Positions 30,116 through 37,604 of a DNA stretch of 46,526 bases are shown here, in pieces; the stretch's first letter is position 1, and each line of letters opens with the position of its first letter. Source of the DNA: Oscillospiraceae bacterium (GTDB lineage: Bacteria; Bacillota; Clostridia; Oscillospirales; Oscillospiraceae). Below the pieces are notes generated by a model, which did not search any database, was not told where the DNA came from, and saw only the letters and a list, made by a program, of their open reading frames with translations. The translations under genes and the position numbers were made by a program. The stretch covers positions 1-46,526 of the forward strand of contig JAFSCK010000122.1 of the NCBI GenBank assembly GCA_017436785.1, in the 5' to 3' direction.

Positions 30116-31870
30116 ATGAAAGACGTATGGAATTTGGACCGAATCTACAAGGGCTTTGAGGATCCTGCCTTTGCTGCGGACATGGACACCCTGCGGGCGC
30201 TGGTAAAGCAGTACAATGCATTTGCTGAGGGGCTCGAGAGCATGGAGGATCTTGCCGGACTGCGGCAGGGCATTGAACTGGAGGAGAAGCTGATGCAGCT
30301 GTTCATGAAGCTCATCAGCTATGCCCAGCTGCGCCAGTCCGTCAGCACCCGGGATTCCGAGTGCGGTTCCCGACTGGGTCAGATCCTGCAGCTGCTCAGC
30401 GCCATTGCCGGTGCTGAGGCCACTTGGAAAGCATGGGCTGCCAAGCAGGAGGGACTTATGGACATGGTGGCCAATGACGAGCTGCTGAAGGAATATACCT
30501 TCCGCTTTGAGAACCTGCGCAAGGAGAGCACCCATCTGCTGGGCTCTCTGGGTGAGGAGATCGCGGCCCGGATGCAGCTGTCCGGCGGAAATGCATGGAG
30601 CGAGATGCACGGCTATCTCACCAGCACCGTTCCCGTGGAGTATAACGGCGGAATCACCAACCTGTCTGCCATACGCAACTTGGCCTATGATGCGGATCCC
30701 GCCGTCCGCAAGGCTGCCTATGAAGCGGAGATCGCCTGCTATGACAAGATCAAAGCGCCTGTGGCCTACGCCCTGAACTCCATCAAGCTGGAGACCATTT
30801 CCGACTGCCAGCTTCGGGGCTATGCATCCCCTCTGGACCGGACACTGGCGCAATCCTACATGAAGCGGGAGACGCTGGAGGCCATGCTTGGCGCTATGGT
30901 GGAATACCTGCCTAAGTTCCGCCAGTATCTGAAGGCCAAGGCTCAGCTGCTGGGTCATGAAAATGGTCTGCCTTGGTACGATCTGTTTGCCCCCGTGGGA
31001 ACTTCCGGCAGAAAATACAGCACCGAAGAAGCACGGGACCTGCTGGTGGAGCTGTTCTCCGGTTTTGATGCCCAGATGGCCCAGATGATCCGCACTGCTT
31101 TTGATGAGGAATGGATCGATTTCTTCCCCCGGGACGGAAAGTCCGGCGGTGCCTTCTGTGCCGACGTGGACTGCATCGGCGAGAGCCGCATCCTTGCCAA
31201 CTATGACGGCCTGTTCACGGATATCGATACCCTTGCTCATGAGCTGGGACATGCCTTCCACAATGAATGCGTCCGCAGCCACCGGGCATTGAACAAGGAC
31301 TATTCCATGCCCGTTGCGGAAACTGCATCCATCTTCAACGAGTGCGTGCTGATGAACGCTGCCATTGCCAAGACTGAAGATAAGCAGGAAAAGCTGGCCC
31401 TTATCGAGTCCCAGCTGCAGGACGTGACCCAGATCATCGTGGATATTTATTCCCGCTTCCGTTTTGAGGCCATGGTCTTCGAGAACCGGGAGCAGCAGTT
31501 CATGGATGCGGATGCCCTGTGCGGCATCATGCTGAAGGCGCAGGAGGAATCCTACGGCGACGGCCTGAATCCCGATATCCGCCATCCCTTCATGTGGATT
31601 TGCAAGAGTCACTATTACGGCCCCACCTTCTATAACTTCCCCTATGCCTTCGGCGGCCTCTTCGCCCGGGGCCTGTATGCCCAGTACGAGAAGGAGGGCG
31701 CAGCCTTTGTGCCCAAGTACAAGAAGCTGCTCTACACCACTCCCATCGCCACTGCCGAGGATGTGGCAAAGGTGGCAGGCATCGACCTGACCGACAAGAA
31801 TTTCTGGCGCAGCGCCCTGCAGACCGTGGCGGATAAGATCGACGCCTTCTGCCAGCTGGTGAAGGAATAA
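30116..31870 (+). CDS. pepF: Oligoendopeptidase F
   Basis: 584 residues, usual length for M3B peptidases. The zinc site HELGHAFHNE lies near residues 375-384, with the downstream Glu in PVAETASIFNE. The N-terminal helical region (KDVWNLDRIYKGFEDPAF) is typical. It cuts oligopeptides of roughly 6-20 residues in the cytoplasm. AAGGAGG precedes the ATG. Divergent from spo0A. The next gene is another peptidase, separated by a MITE-like repeat. Confidence 0.92.
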   Translation: MKDVWNLDRIYKGFEDPAFAADMDTLRALVKQYNAFAEGLESMEDLAGLRQGIELEEKLMQLFMKLISYAQLRQSVSTRDSECGSRLGQILQLLSAIAGAEATWKAWAAKQEGLMDMVANDELLKEYTFRFENLRKESTHLLGSLGEEIAARMQLSGGNAWSEMHGYLTSTVPVEYNGGITNLSAIRNLAYDADPAVRKAAYEAEIACYDKIKAPVAYALNSIKLETISDCQLRGYASPLDRTLAQSYMKRETLEAMLGAMVEYLPKFRQYLKAKAQLLGHENGLPWYDLFAPVGTSGRKYSTEEARDLLVELFSGFDAQMAQMIRTAFDEEWIDFFPRDGKSGGAFCADVDCIGESRILANYDGLFTDIDTLAHELGHAFHNECVRSHRALNKDYSMPVAETASIFNECVLMNAAIAKTEDKQEKLALIESQLQDVTQIIVDIYSRFRFEAMVFENREQQFMDADALCGIMLKAQEESYGDGLNPDIRHPFMWICKSHYYGPTFYNFPYAFGGLFARGLYAQYEKEGAAFVPKYKKLLYTTPIATAEDVAKVAGIDLTDKNFWRSALQTVADKIDAFCQLVKE

Positions 31871-31885
31871 ATTATAAGTTAACGC

Positions 31886-32012
31886 ATGTCATTGCGAGGA
31901 GCGAAGCAACGTGGCAATCTCCCGCAAATTTCCGTTTGGTATCGTTTTACGGTCCTGCGAGGTTTTTTAAGGGGATTGCCACGCCAGTGTGCGCACTGGC
32001 TCGCAATGACAT
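31886..32012. repeat. MITE-like palindromic repeat, copy A
   Basis: 127 bases bounded by perfect 12-base inverted ends ATGTCATTGCGA / TCGCAATGACAT. Internal blocks GCGAAGC, GGCAATCTC, GGGGATTGCC and CGCCAGTGTGCGCACTGGC are shared with copy B at 35792-35929. Lies between two genes, no coding capacity. Confidence 0.8.
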
Positions 32013-32063
32013 ACATTGGTCGATAGTACGATAAACGATGATTTACAGCAAAGGAGACATGCT

Positions 32064-33344
32064 ATGAACCACCGCATTGCCGCATTATGTGATTTTTTGA
32101 ACGCCTCCCACAGTCTGTACCATGCTCAGCAGTACCTGCTGGACCTGCTCTTGGAGGATGGCTATACCCGGCTGTATGAGCATGAAAGCTGGGATCTAGT
32201 GCCCGGCGGCAAATATTGCCTGCTGCGGGGCGGCACGGCCCTGATCGCCTTCCGGATCCCTCAGAACCTGCCTCAGGGCTTTTTGATGAGCGCCAGCCAC
32301 TGCGACCGCCCCTGCTTTAAGGTGAAGGAAAACTTTGAGCTGGGGGGCAACTATACCCGGATGGCCGTTGAGCGCTACGGTGGCCAGCTGCTGTTTACTT
32401 GGCTGGACCGGCCTCTGTCCCTTGCCGGCCGGGTCACAGTGGAAACGGAGAATGGCATTGAAAACCGCCTCCTCGACATCGACCGGGACCTGCTGCTGAT
32501 CCCCAACGTAGCCATCCACATGAACCGGCAGGTCAACGATGGGTATAAATGGAATCCCGCAGTGGATACGCTGCCGCTGATTGGCGGTAAAGAAGCTGCC
32601 GGAAAGCTGCAGAAGCTGCTGGAAACCGAGGCCGGCGGCAGAATATTGGGCCATGATCTGTACCTGTATGTTCGCCAGAAGGCCAGTATCTGGGGCATGG
32701 AGGAAGAATATATCTCCAGCCCTGCGCTGGATGATCTGGAATGTGCCTGGGGGTGTACACAGGGCTTCCTGAACGCCGGGGACAGTGATTCTGTTCCTGT
32801 ACTGTGCGTCTTTGACAGCGAGGAAGTGGGCTCCGGCAGTGTGCAGGGTGCAGGCTCCATGCTGCTGCCGGATACGCTGCGCCGGATCTGCGTGTCGATG
32901 GATTGGGATCTGGATCGAATGCTGGCACAATCCTTTATGATTTCTGCAGACAACGCCCATGCAGTCCACCCCAACCACCCGGAGCTGGCGGATGCTACCA
33001 ATGCGCCGGTGATGGGGGAGGGCATCGTTTTAAAGCACAATGCCAACCTTAGCTACTGCACAGATGGGGTTTCCGGTGCTATTTTCCGGAAAGTTTGCGA
33101 AAAAGCGGGGGTAAAAGTTCAGACTTATTACAACCGGGCGGATATTCCCGGCGGATCCACACTGGGACGCATTTCTCTCGGAAAAGTTAGTGTTTTGACC
33201 GCAGATATCGGTTTGGCTCAGCTTGCAATGCATTCTTGTTATGAAACTGCGGCCTGTGCCGATGCCATCGCGCTGGAGGAGGCTATGTCGGTTTATTACG
33301 GACTCACGCTGAAAGCCACGGAAAATGGCTTTATCCTCGGCTAA
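32064..33344 (+). CDS. M18 family aminopeptidase
   Basis: 426 residues from ATG 32064 (AAGGAGA 6 bases upstream); an in-frame start 16 codons earlier lies at the edge of the repeat and has no site. M18 metal and catalytic motifs: ASHCDRPCFKVKEN (first His), SPALDDLE (bridging Asp), DSEEVGSGSVQGAGS (catalytic Glu pair), SADNAHAVHPNHPE, and a final His in AMHSCYE. It removes N-terminal residues, often acidic ones, from peptides in the cytoplasm, so it could finish what oligoendopeptidase F starts. Confidence 0.92.
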   Translation: MNHRIAALCDFLNASHSLYHAQQYLLDLLLEDGYTRLYEHESWDLVPGGKYCLLRGGTALIAFRIPQNLPQGFLMSASHCDRPCFKVKENFELGGNYTRMAVERYGGQLLFTWLDRPLSLAGRVTVETENGIENRLLDIDRDLLLIPNVAIHMNRQVNDGYKWNPAVDTLPLIGGKEAAGKLQKLLETEAGGRILGHDLYLYVRQKASIWGMEEEYISSPALDDLECAWGCTQGFLNAGDSDSVPVLCVFDSEEVGSGSVQGAGSMLLPDTLRRICVSMDWDLDRMLAQSFMISADNAHAVHPNHPELADATNAPVMGEGIVLKHNANLSYCTDGVSGAIFRKVCEKAGVKVQTYYNRADIPGGSTLGRISLGKVSVLTADIGLAQLAMHSCYETAACADAIALEEAMSVYYGLTLKATENGFILG

Positions 33345-33360
33345 ATACGACAAAAGATAT

Positions 33361-33391
33361 GGGCAACAGACGTATCGTCTGTTGCCCTTTT
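33361..33391. terminator. Terminator between aminopeptidase and pilus operon
   Basis: GGGCAACAGACG / CGTCTGTTGCCC, 3-base loop, then TTTT. Convergent genes on both sides. Confidence 0.9.
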
Positions 33392-33405
33392 CGTTATATT
33401 TGTGC

Positions 33406-33987
33406 TCATTTTACATCAAAAACGCATCGTATGACAATGTAATTTCCGGCGGAGGTCCTTGCAAAGAGGGTCAGAGGATAATTTCCTTCGGAAAGCTTCC
33501 CGTAGTCAGGGGCATCGGCCCGGTCGATGCGTTCCACCGCGCAGGGAAACTGGGTGCCCTGCATATCGGTGATGAGGATCCTCTCGCCAAGGTCCAGCCT
33601 CTCGCAGAAATCGAATTGCCCGGCTCCGCTGCTGCCGCCGAGGATCAGGGTGCCGTCGTAAATGCTGCCCCAGTAACGGCAGGGGTAGGAGGCCAGCTTC
33701 CCATCCTCCCAGAGGGCGTGTATGGGCAGTGCTGCGCCAAAGGAGGGTACTTCTATCAGCCCCAGAAAATCCTCTCCCTGAAGCTGCCAAACGGGCATGG
33801 CGGGATCGGAGTAATCTGCCGTGGTTCCCTCTGTCCGTGGAGGAAGAAGCTGCGCGATCTGGACCGCCAGCGCTTTGGCCTCGGTACCGCGTTGATGAGT
33901 GAGGATCTGAGAGCCAAGCAGCAGTGCGCTGCTGAGGAGGATCAGGACAATGCCTAGGATCTGAAACAGCTTTCCTTTTCCTTTCAT
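33406..33987 (-). CDS. Sortase-like protein lacking catalytic His and Cys
   Basis: 193 residues. One N-terminal membrane helix (about 8-26), then a sortase-like beta-barrel: LGLIEVPSFGAALPIH, GTLILGGSSGAGQFDF, LGERILITDMQGTQFPCAVERI, and LTLFARTSAGNYIVIRCVF. In active sortases the third strand has GHN or AHR and the last motif is TLxTC...R. Here the His position reads GGSS and the Cys position reads FAR, while the final Arg remains. It is therefore probably a pseudoenzyme or regulator. Last gene of the pilus operon; its ATG overlaps the minor pilin stop by 4 bases. Confidence 0.7.
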   Translation of the reverse strand: MKGKGKLFQILGIVLILLSSALLLGSQILTHQRGTEAKALAVQIAQLLPPRTEGTTADYSDPAMPVWQLQGEDFLGLIEVPSFGAALPIHALWEDGKLASYPCRYWGSIYDGTLILGGSSGAGQFDFCERLDLGERILITDMQGTQFPCAVERIDRADAPDYGKLSEGNYPLTLFARTSAGNYIVIRCVFDVK

Positions 33988-34907
33988 TTTTTGTTCCTCT
34001 GATACCAGATGCCCAGCGCCAGCAAGCCCAGACCGGAAAGGGCCATAATCAGCAGATACTGGGTCAGGGGGAAGTCATCGCCGGTCTGGGGCGGCGTGTC
34101 GGGCGGCGTGGTGGGGTAGGTGTTGGTGACGGTGAAGGTGGTCTCGGCGGCGGTGACGACTACGGTGTAGCCATCCGGGATATCCCGTTCCACCACAGTC
34201 CAGCGGTCGCCGTTTTTTTCGACTTCCCAAACATAGGTCCAGTCATTGTCGGGACGGAGACTGACAGTCTCGTAGACCACACCGTTTCGAAGAATCTCCA
34301 CAAGAACACCGTTGGGGCGCTTATGGTTGGCGTGGCTGTCATTCCACAGCTTGACGACCTGATAGCGGACGTTTCCCGGGACTACAGGAGGCGGCGTACG
34401 GACGTACTTGGGCTTGGCGGTCATATCGTAATCCAAGGTGCCGTCGTCTCGGGGGGTGGGCAGGAAGATGCAGAAGTTTTCAAAGGTGTAGATGCCATCC
34501 TCTGTTTCGGCGGTAATGCCCAGCACCAGATAAAGCCCCTGAGAAAGGTCGGAGAAATGGGCGAAGCCGTTTTCGTCGGTTTTCCCGGTGGCAGTGGGTA
34601 CGATGCTGTCGGCGGCAATGTAGGCTGCCAGTGTGGAAGCGGCATCCCGCCATTCCTTCTGGGAGGTGATGCCGTGGATCTTCACTGGGTAGCCGGTAAA
34701 AGGACCGGTGAGCGCATAGGTGCCGTCAGGGACATAGGCGGCCACCTGAAAGATTTCGATTTCCAGACCGGAAATTCCGGAATAATCCAGCGTCAGGGAG
34801 CATTCCCGGCTGGGGTCCAGCACCTGCGCTGCCTGAGCGGACAGGGGCTGGCACAGGAGGCAGAACAGGAGCAGAGCGCTCAACAGGGTGCGCAGTGATT
34901 TTCTCAT
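33984..34907 (-). CDS. Minor (basal) pilin, SpaA-like
   Basis: 307 residues. Signal peptide (1-26, cleavage near AQA-AQ), an N-terminal pilin domain (about 30-165) with the pattern GLYLVLGITAETEDG, one Cna B-type domain (about 180-265: YQVVKLWNDSHANHKRPNGV to FTVTNTY), a proline-rich stretch and a sorting signal TPPQTGDD with a membrane helix and NKK tail. PPQTG departs from LPxTG and is typical of wall-anchored base pilins. It probably anchors the pilus to peptidoglycan through a housekeeping sortase not found here. Overlaps the sortase gene by 4 bases. Confidence 0.82.
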   Translation of the reverse strand: MRKSLRTLLSALLLFCLLCQPLSAQAAQVLDPSRECSLTLDYSGISGLEIEIFQVAAYVPDGTYALTGPFTGYPVKIHGITSQKEWRDAASTLAAYIAADSIVPTATGKTDENGFAHFSDLSQGLYLVLGITAETEDGIYTFENFCIFLPTPRDDGTLDYDMTAKPKYVRTPPPVVPGNVRYQVVKLWNDSHANHKRPNGVLVEILRNGVVYETVSLRPDNDWTYVWEVEKNGDRWTVVERDIPDGYTVVVTAAETTFTVTNTYPTTPPDTPPQTGDDFPLTQYLLIMALSGLGLLALGIWYQRNKK

Positions 34908-35737
34908 GGCAGATCCTCTCCTAAGCTTTCTTTTTTGACGGGGGCGAACATGACGTAGATCATCAGCAGGGCGATGATGGGCAGGGCCACGATGGGCATG
35001 ACGATAAGGCTGTCTACCCGGTAGGCCTCGTTGGCGATATAGATATTGCGCTTCATGGTCTCATCGATCTGATGGCCCCGGACCAGCAGCCGCTGGGTGT
35101 TGATGCCGTAGGGGGTGCAGGTCAGCAGGGTGCAGTAGTCCTTGCCGGGCTCAGCCTCGATGAGGCTGACATCGTGGGGCTCCACGATGCGGATCTGGTC
35201 CACCTCATAGGTAAAGGTGCGGTCCAGAATGGTGAAATAGAAGGTGTCACCGATCTCCAGACGGTCCAGATGGGTAAAGAGGGTGGCGGTGGGCAGGCCG
35301 CGGTGAGCGGAGATAACGCTGTGGGTGCCCTCGCCGCCTACGGGGAGGCTGCTGCCCTGAAAATGTCCCGCGGCGAAGGCCAGCACGCTGTCGCTGGTGC
35401 CATGGTAGACGGGCAGTTCCTGAGAGATCTTTTTGACGGTGACATAGCCCATCATGCCGGTGCCGCTGATGTCCAGTGTCTCCCAGTAGCCTTCCACCTG
35501 CTCATGGTTGCGGAAGGGCTCCTCAATCTGGGAAAGACGGCGGTTATAATCCTCGGCGGCTTCAAAAATGGGCGTATAATCCTCGGGCTTATACATAGCC
35601 AGCATGGCCTCGTAGTCCACGATGACCTCGCTCTGGGTTCTGGAGTTCCAGTAGCTGCTGATCGCGGGGTATAACAGCACGGACAGGCCTATGAAGAAGG
35701 AAACAAGTAGGATAAGGGTGGATTTTCTGCTCTGCAT
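34904..35737 (-). CDS. Class C pilus sortase
   Basis: 277 residues from ATG 35737 (GGGAG upstream). The longer frame to 35857 would start inside a repeat and is rejected. N-terminal membrane helix (about 5-25), catalytic domain with His in VISAHRG (about residue 144), Cys in TLLTCTPYG (about 206) and Arg in LLVRGHQ (about 215), and a C-terminal membrane helix, as in class C enzymes. A Tyr-Trp region before the domain (ISSYWNSRTQS) could form part of the lid. It joins pilin subunits covalently at LPxTG. Confidence 0.9.
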   Translation of the reverse strand: MQSRKSTLILLVSFFIGLSVLLYPAISSYWNSRTQSEVIVDYEAMLAMYKPEDYTPIFEAAEDYNRRLSQIEEPFRNHEQVEGYWETLDISGTGMMGYVTVKKISQELPVYHGTSDSVLAFAAGHFQGSSLPVGGEGTHSVISAHRGLPTATLFTHLDRLEIGDTFYFTILDRTFTYEVDQIRIVEPHDVSLIEAEPGKDYCTLLTCTPYGINTQRLLVRGHQIDETMKRNIYIANEAYRVDSLIVMPIVALPIIALLMIYVMFAPVKKESLGEDLP

Positions 35738-35791
35738 AGGCTTCTCCCTGATGTTATGGGTGTGGGGGCGGAAGGAAACGGCAAGTTCAAT

Positions 35792-35929
35792 AGCTGTCAT
35801 TGCGAGGAAGGCGAAGCCTGACGCGGCAATCTCCTGCAAAGTTCCGGAATGTGTCATTTGGCAGTTCTGCGCGGACCTTTGGAGGGGATTGCCGCGCCAG
35901 TGTACGCACTGGCGCGCAATGACATAGCT
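35792..35929. repeat. MITE-like palindromic repeat, copy B
   Basis: About 138 bases with ends AGCTGTCATTGCG / CGCAATGACATAGCT. Same internal blocks as copy A (GCGAAGC, GGCAATCTC, GGGGATTGCC, CGCACTGGC). It lies between the sortase gene and the backbone pilin gene, inside the pilus operon. Confidence 0.8.
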
Positions 35930-35959
35930 TTTCGGTTGCTGTGCTATAAAATTTACGTA

Positions 35960-35997
35960 CAGGGGGCGATGCGAGGCATCGCCCCCTGTTTATTTTG
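35960..35997. terminator. Hairpin downstream of the backbone pilin gene
   Basis: CAGGGGGCGATGC / GCATCGCCCCCTG with a 3-base loop. On the minus strand the T run is poor, so it is likely to end only part of the transcripts, favouring backbone pilin over the sortase. Confidence 0.7.
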
Positions 35998-36011
35998 CGG
36001 GGAAAGAGGAA

Positions 36012-37520
36012 TTACTCCTCGATCATGGACATTCTCTTCTTGGTGACCAGCAGGACACCGGTGGTCAGCATGACGAACATACCGAAGGCAATGAACATGG
36101 CAGTGCCGGTAGCACCAGTTTCGGGCAGCATGGTGCCGGTCTTGTTAACAACATGGACACCGGAACCGGTGGAGTAGATGCCGTCGGTGAATACGGAATC
36201 CAGATTTGCATCTGCAATGGTGAACTGCTGGCGGGCAGTCAGTTTGTTGTAACCAGCGGGAGCTTCGGTTTCCTGCAGGTAGTAGACACCATTGTCAAAA
36301 CCAACTACGGTAACCTTGCCGTCTTTGACTTCGATCTCTACACCGGTCTCATCGGTTCTGGCACGGCGATACATGGGATTGCCATTCGCATCCAAAACAG
36401 GAGTGGAATTATCAGCAGCCAGCAGAGGAACAACAGCGACTTCGTTGCCATCAGTTGCGGCATCGTAGATTTTGAATTTAGCACCATCAATCAGCTTGTT
36501 GGAGGAATCGGTCTTGACAATATCGATAGAGAAAGTGTAGGTAGTGGTTTTATCCTCAGTGGTAAAATGATTTTCGCCATACTCAAGCTGGGTCTTGTTC
36601 TCATTGCCATCTTCTTCGATAACAGCGTAACGGTTAAGCATGGCATTGTAGTAAACCAGCAGTCTGTCGTTGGGCTTCAAGGTTTTAACGAAATCAGCCT
36701 TAAAGGTAACAACAAAGTCGCAAGAAGAATGATCGCTGCAAGAGGTACTGACAGTATAGTCGGAGCCCTCGGTCAGGACGGTTTCTACACCCAGACTGTT
36801 CACATGCTTGATTTCGGTGACACCTCTGCCGCTGACGGTATTATGTTCGAAGGTCAGACCGTCGCTCATAGTGTCGTGCAGGACGTAGTTTTCAGCACCG
36901 GACTGCACGTGGATGATGGACATAAAGTTGACGATCTGACCAATGTCAGCAGTGTTGACATCGCCCCACATGCCAGTCAGGTCTTCCTGAACCTGCTTGT
37001 CAACGGTGGGAACCTTGTTCTTGGCGTTGATGACGGCATCTGCATCGGTGGTGGTCAGACCACACAGAGCGCCAGCAGTGGAATCAACCAGATACCAGCC
37101 CAGCTCCAGATTGGAGAACTTGCCGGAGGTTCCGGTAATAACGAATTCTCCAGTATTCTTAGAAGACTTTACAGGCGCAATACCATTCGTCTTCGCATAA
37201 TCCAGCGCCTTCTGTGCAAAGGCTGCTACAGTAGTGTCATCTTCGGAGGCAACCCAAGTTACATAGTTTGCGGTATCAAAGGTTACATAATCTTTGCCAG
37301 CGCCGGTGGTAAAGAATGCGTTCCATTCGGAGTTAACTTTGTAGGAGTATGCTGCGCCCTTGCTGAAGCTTTCCAAATCCATAAGCTTGTAGATTTCGTA
37401 AGTAGTGTCTTCAGAAATGCCGTTGATGGTAATAGAGCCGGTTTCACCTGCTGCAAAAGCCACGGTTGCCAGAGAGAGGACCATCATGAGTGCCAGAAGG
37501 AGGGAAATCAGTTTTTTCAT
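36012..37520 (-). CDS. Major (backbone) pilin, isopeptide-forming
   Basis: 502 residues. Signal peptide 1-23 (cut near AFA-AG), then D1 domain, a pilin-type lysine in TVDKQV near residue 173, a D2-type fimbrial domain (VNFMSIIHVQSG... onward), and a C-terminal Cna B-like domain (about 340-455) with an E-box YYLQETEAPAGYNK. The sorting signal LPETG is near residue 466, followed by a membrane helix and a basic tail. The conserved Lys and LPETG Thr would be joined by the class C sortase to form the shaft. Silent codon pattern is AT-richer than neighbouring pilus genes. A short AT-rich gap with AAAGAAAGGAAT upstream carries its ribosome site. Confidence 0.9.
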   Translation of the reverse strand: MKKLISLLLALMMVLSLATVAFAAGETGSITINGISEDTTYEIYKLMDLESFSKGAAYSYKVNSEWNAFFTTGAGKDYVTFDTANYVTWVASEDDTTVAAFAQKALDYAKTNGIAPVKSSKNTGEFVITGTSGKFSNLELGWYLVDSTAGALCGLTTTDADAVINAKNKVPTVDKQVQEDLTGMWGDVNTADIGQIVNFMSIIHVQSGAENYVLHDTMSDGLTFEHNTVSGRGVTEIKHVNSLGVETVLTEGSDYTVSTSCSDHSSCDFVVTFKADFVKTLKPNDRLLVYYNAMLNRYAVIEEDGNENKTQLEYGENHFTTEDKTTTYTFSIDIVKTDSSNKLIDGAKFKIYDAATDGNEVAVVPLLAADNSTPVLDANGNPMYRRARTDETGVEIEVKDGKVTVVGFDNGVYYLQETEAPAGYNKLTARQQFTIADANLDSVFTDGIYSTGSGVHVVNKTGTMLPETGATGTAMFIAFGMFVMLTTGVLLVTKKRMSMIEE

Positions 37521-37604
37521 GTCTGTTTATTCCTTTCTTTAATAAAATACTTGTTGATTCGGAGTCGGATTCGCGGCGCATGGTTTACCGCGATTTTAGA
37601 AGGC

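Noticed and set aside
35738-35857. N-terminal extension of the class C sortase by 40 residues
   Set aside because: The extension runs into the MITE-like repeat and has no ribosome site; ATG 35737 has GGGAG.
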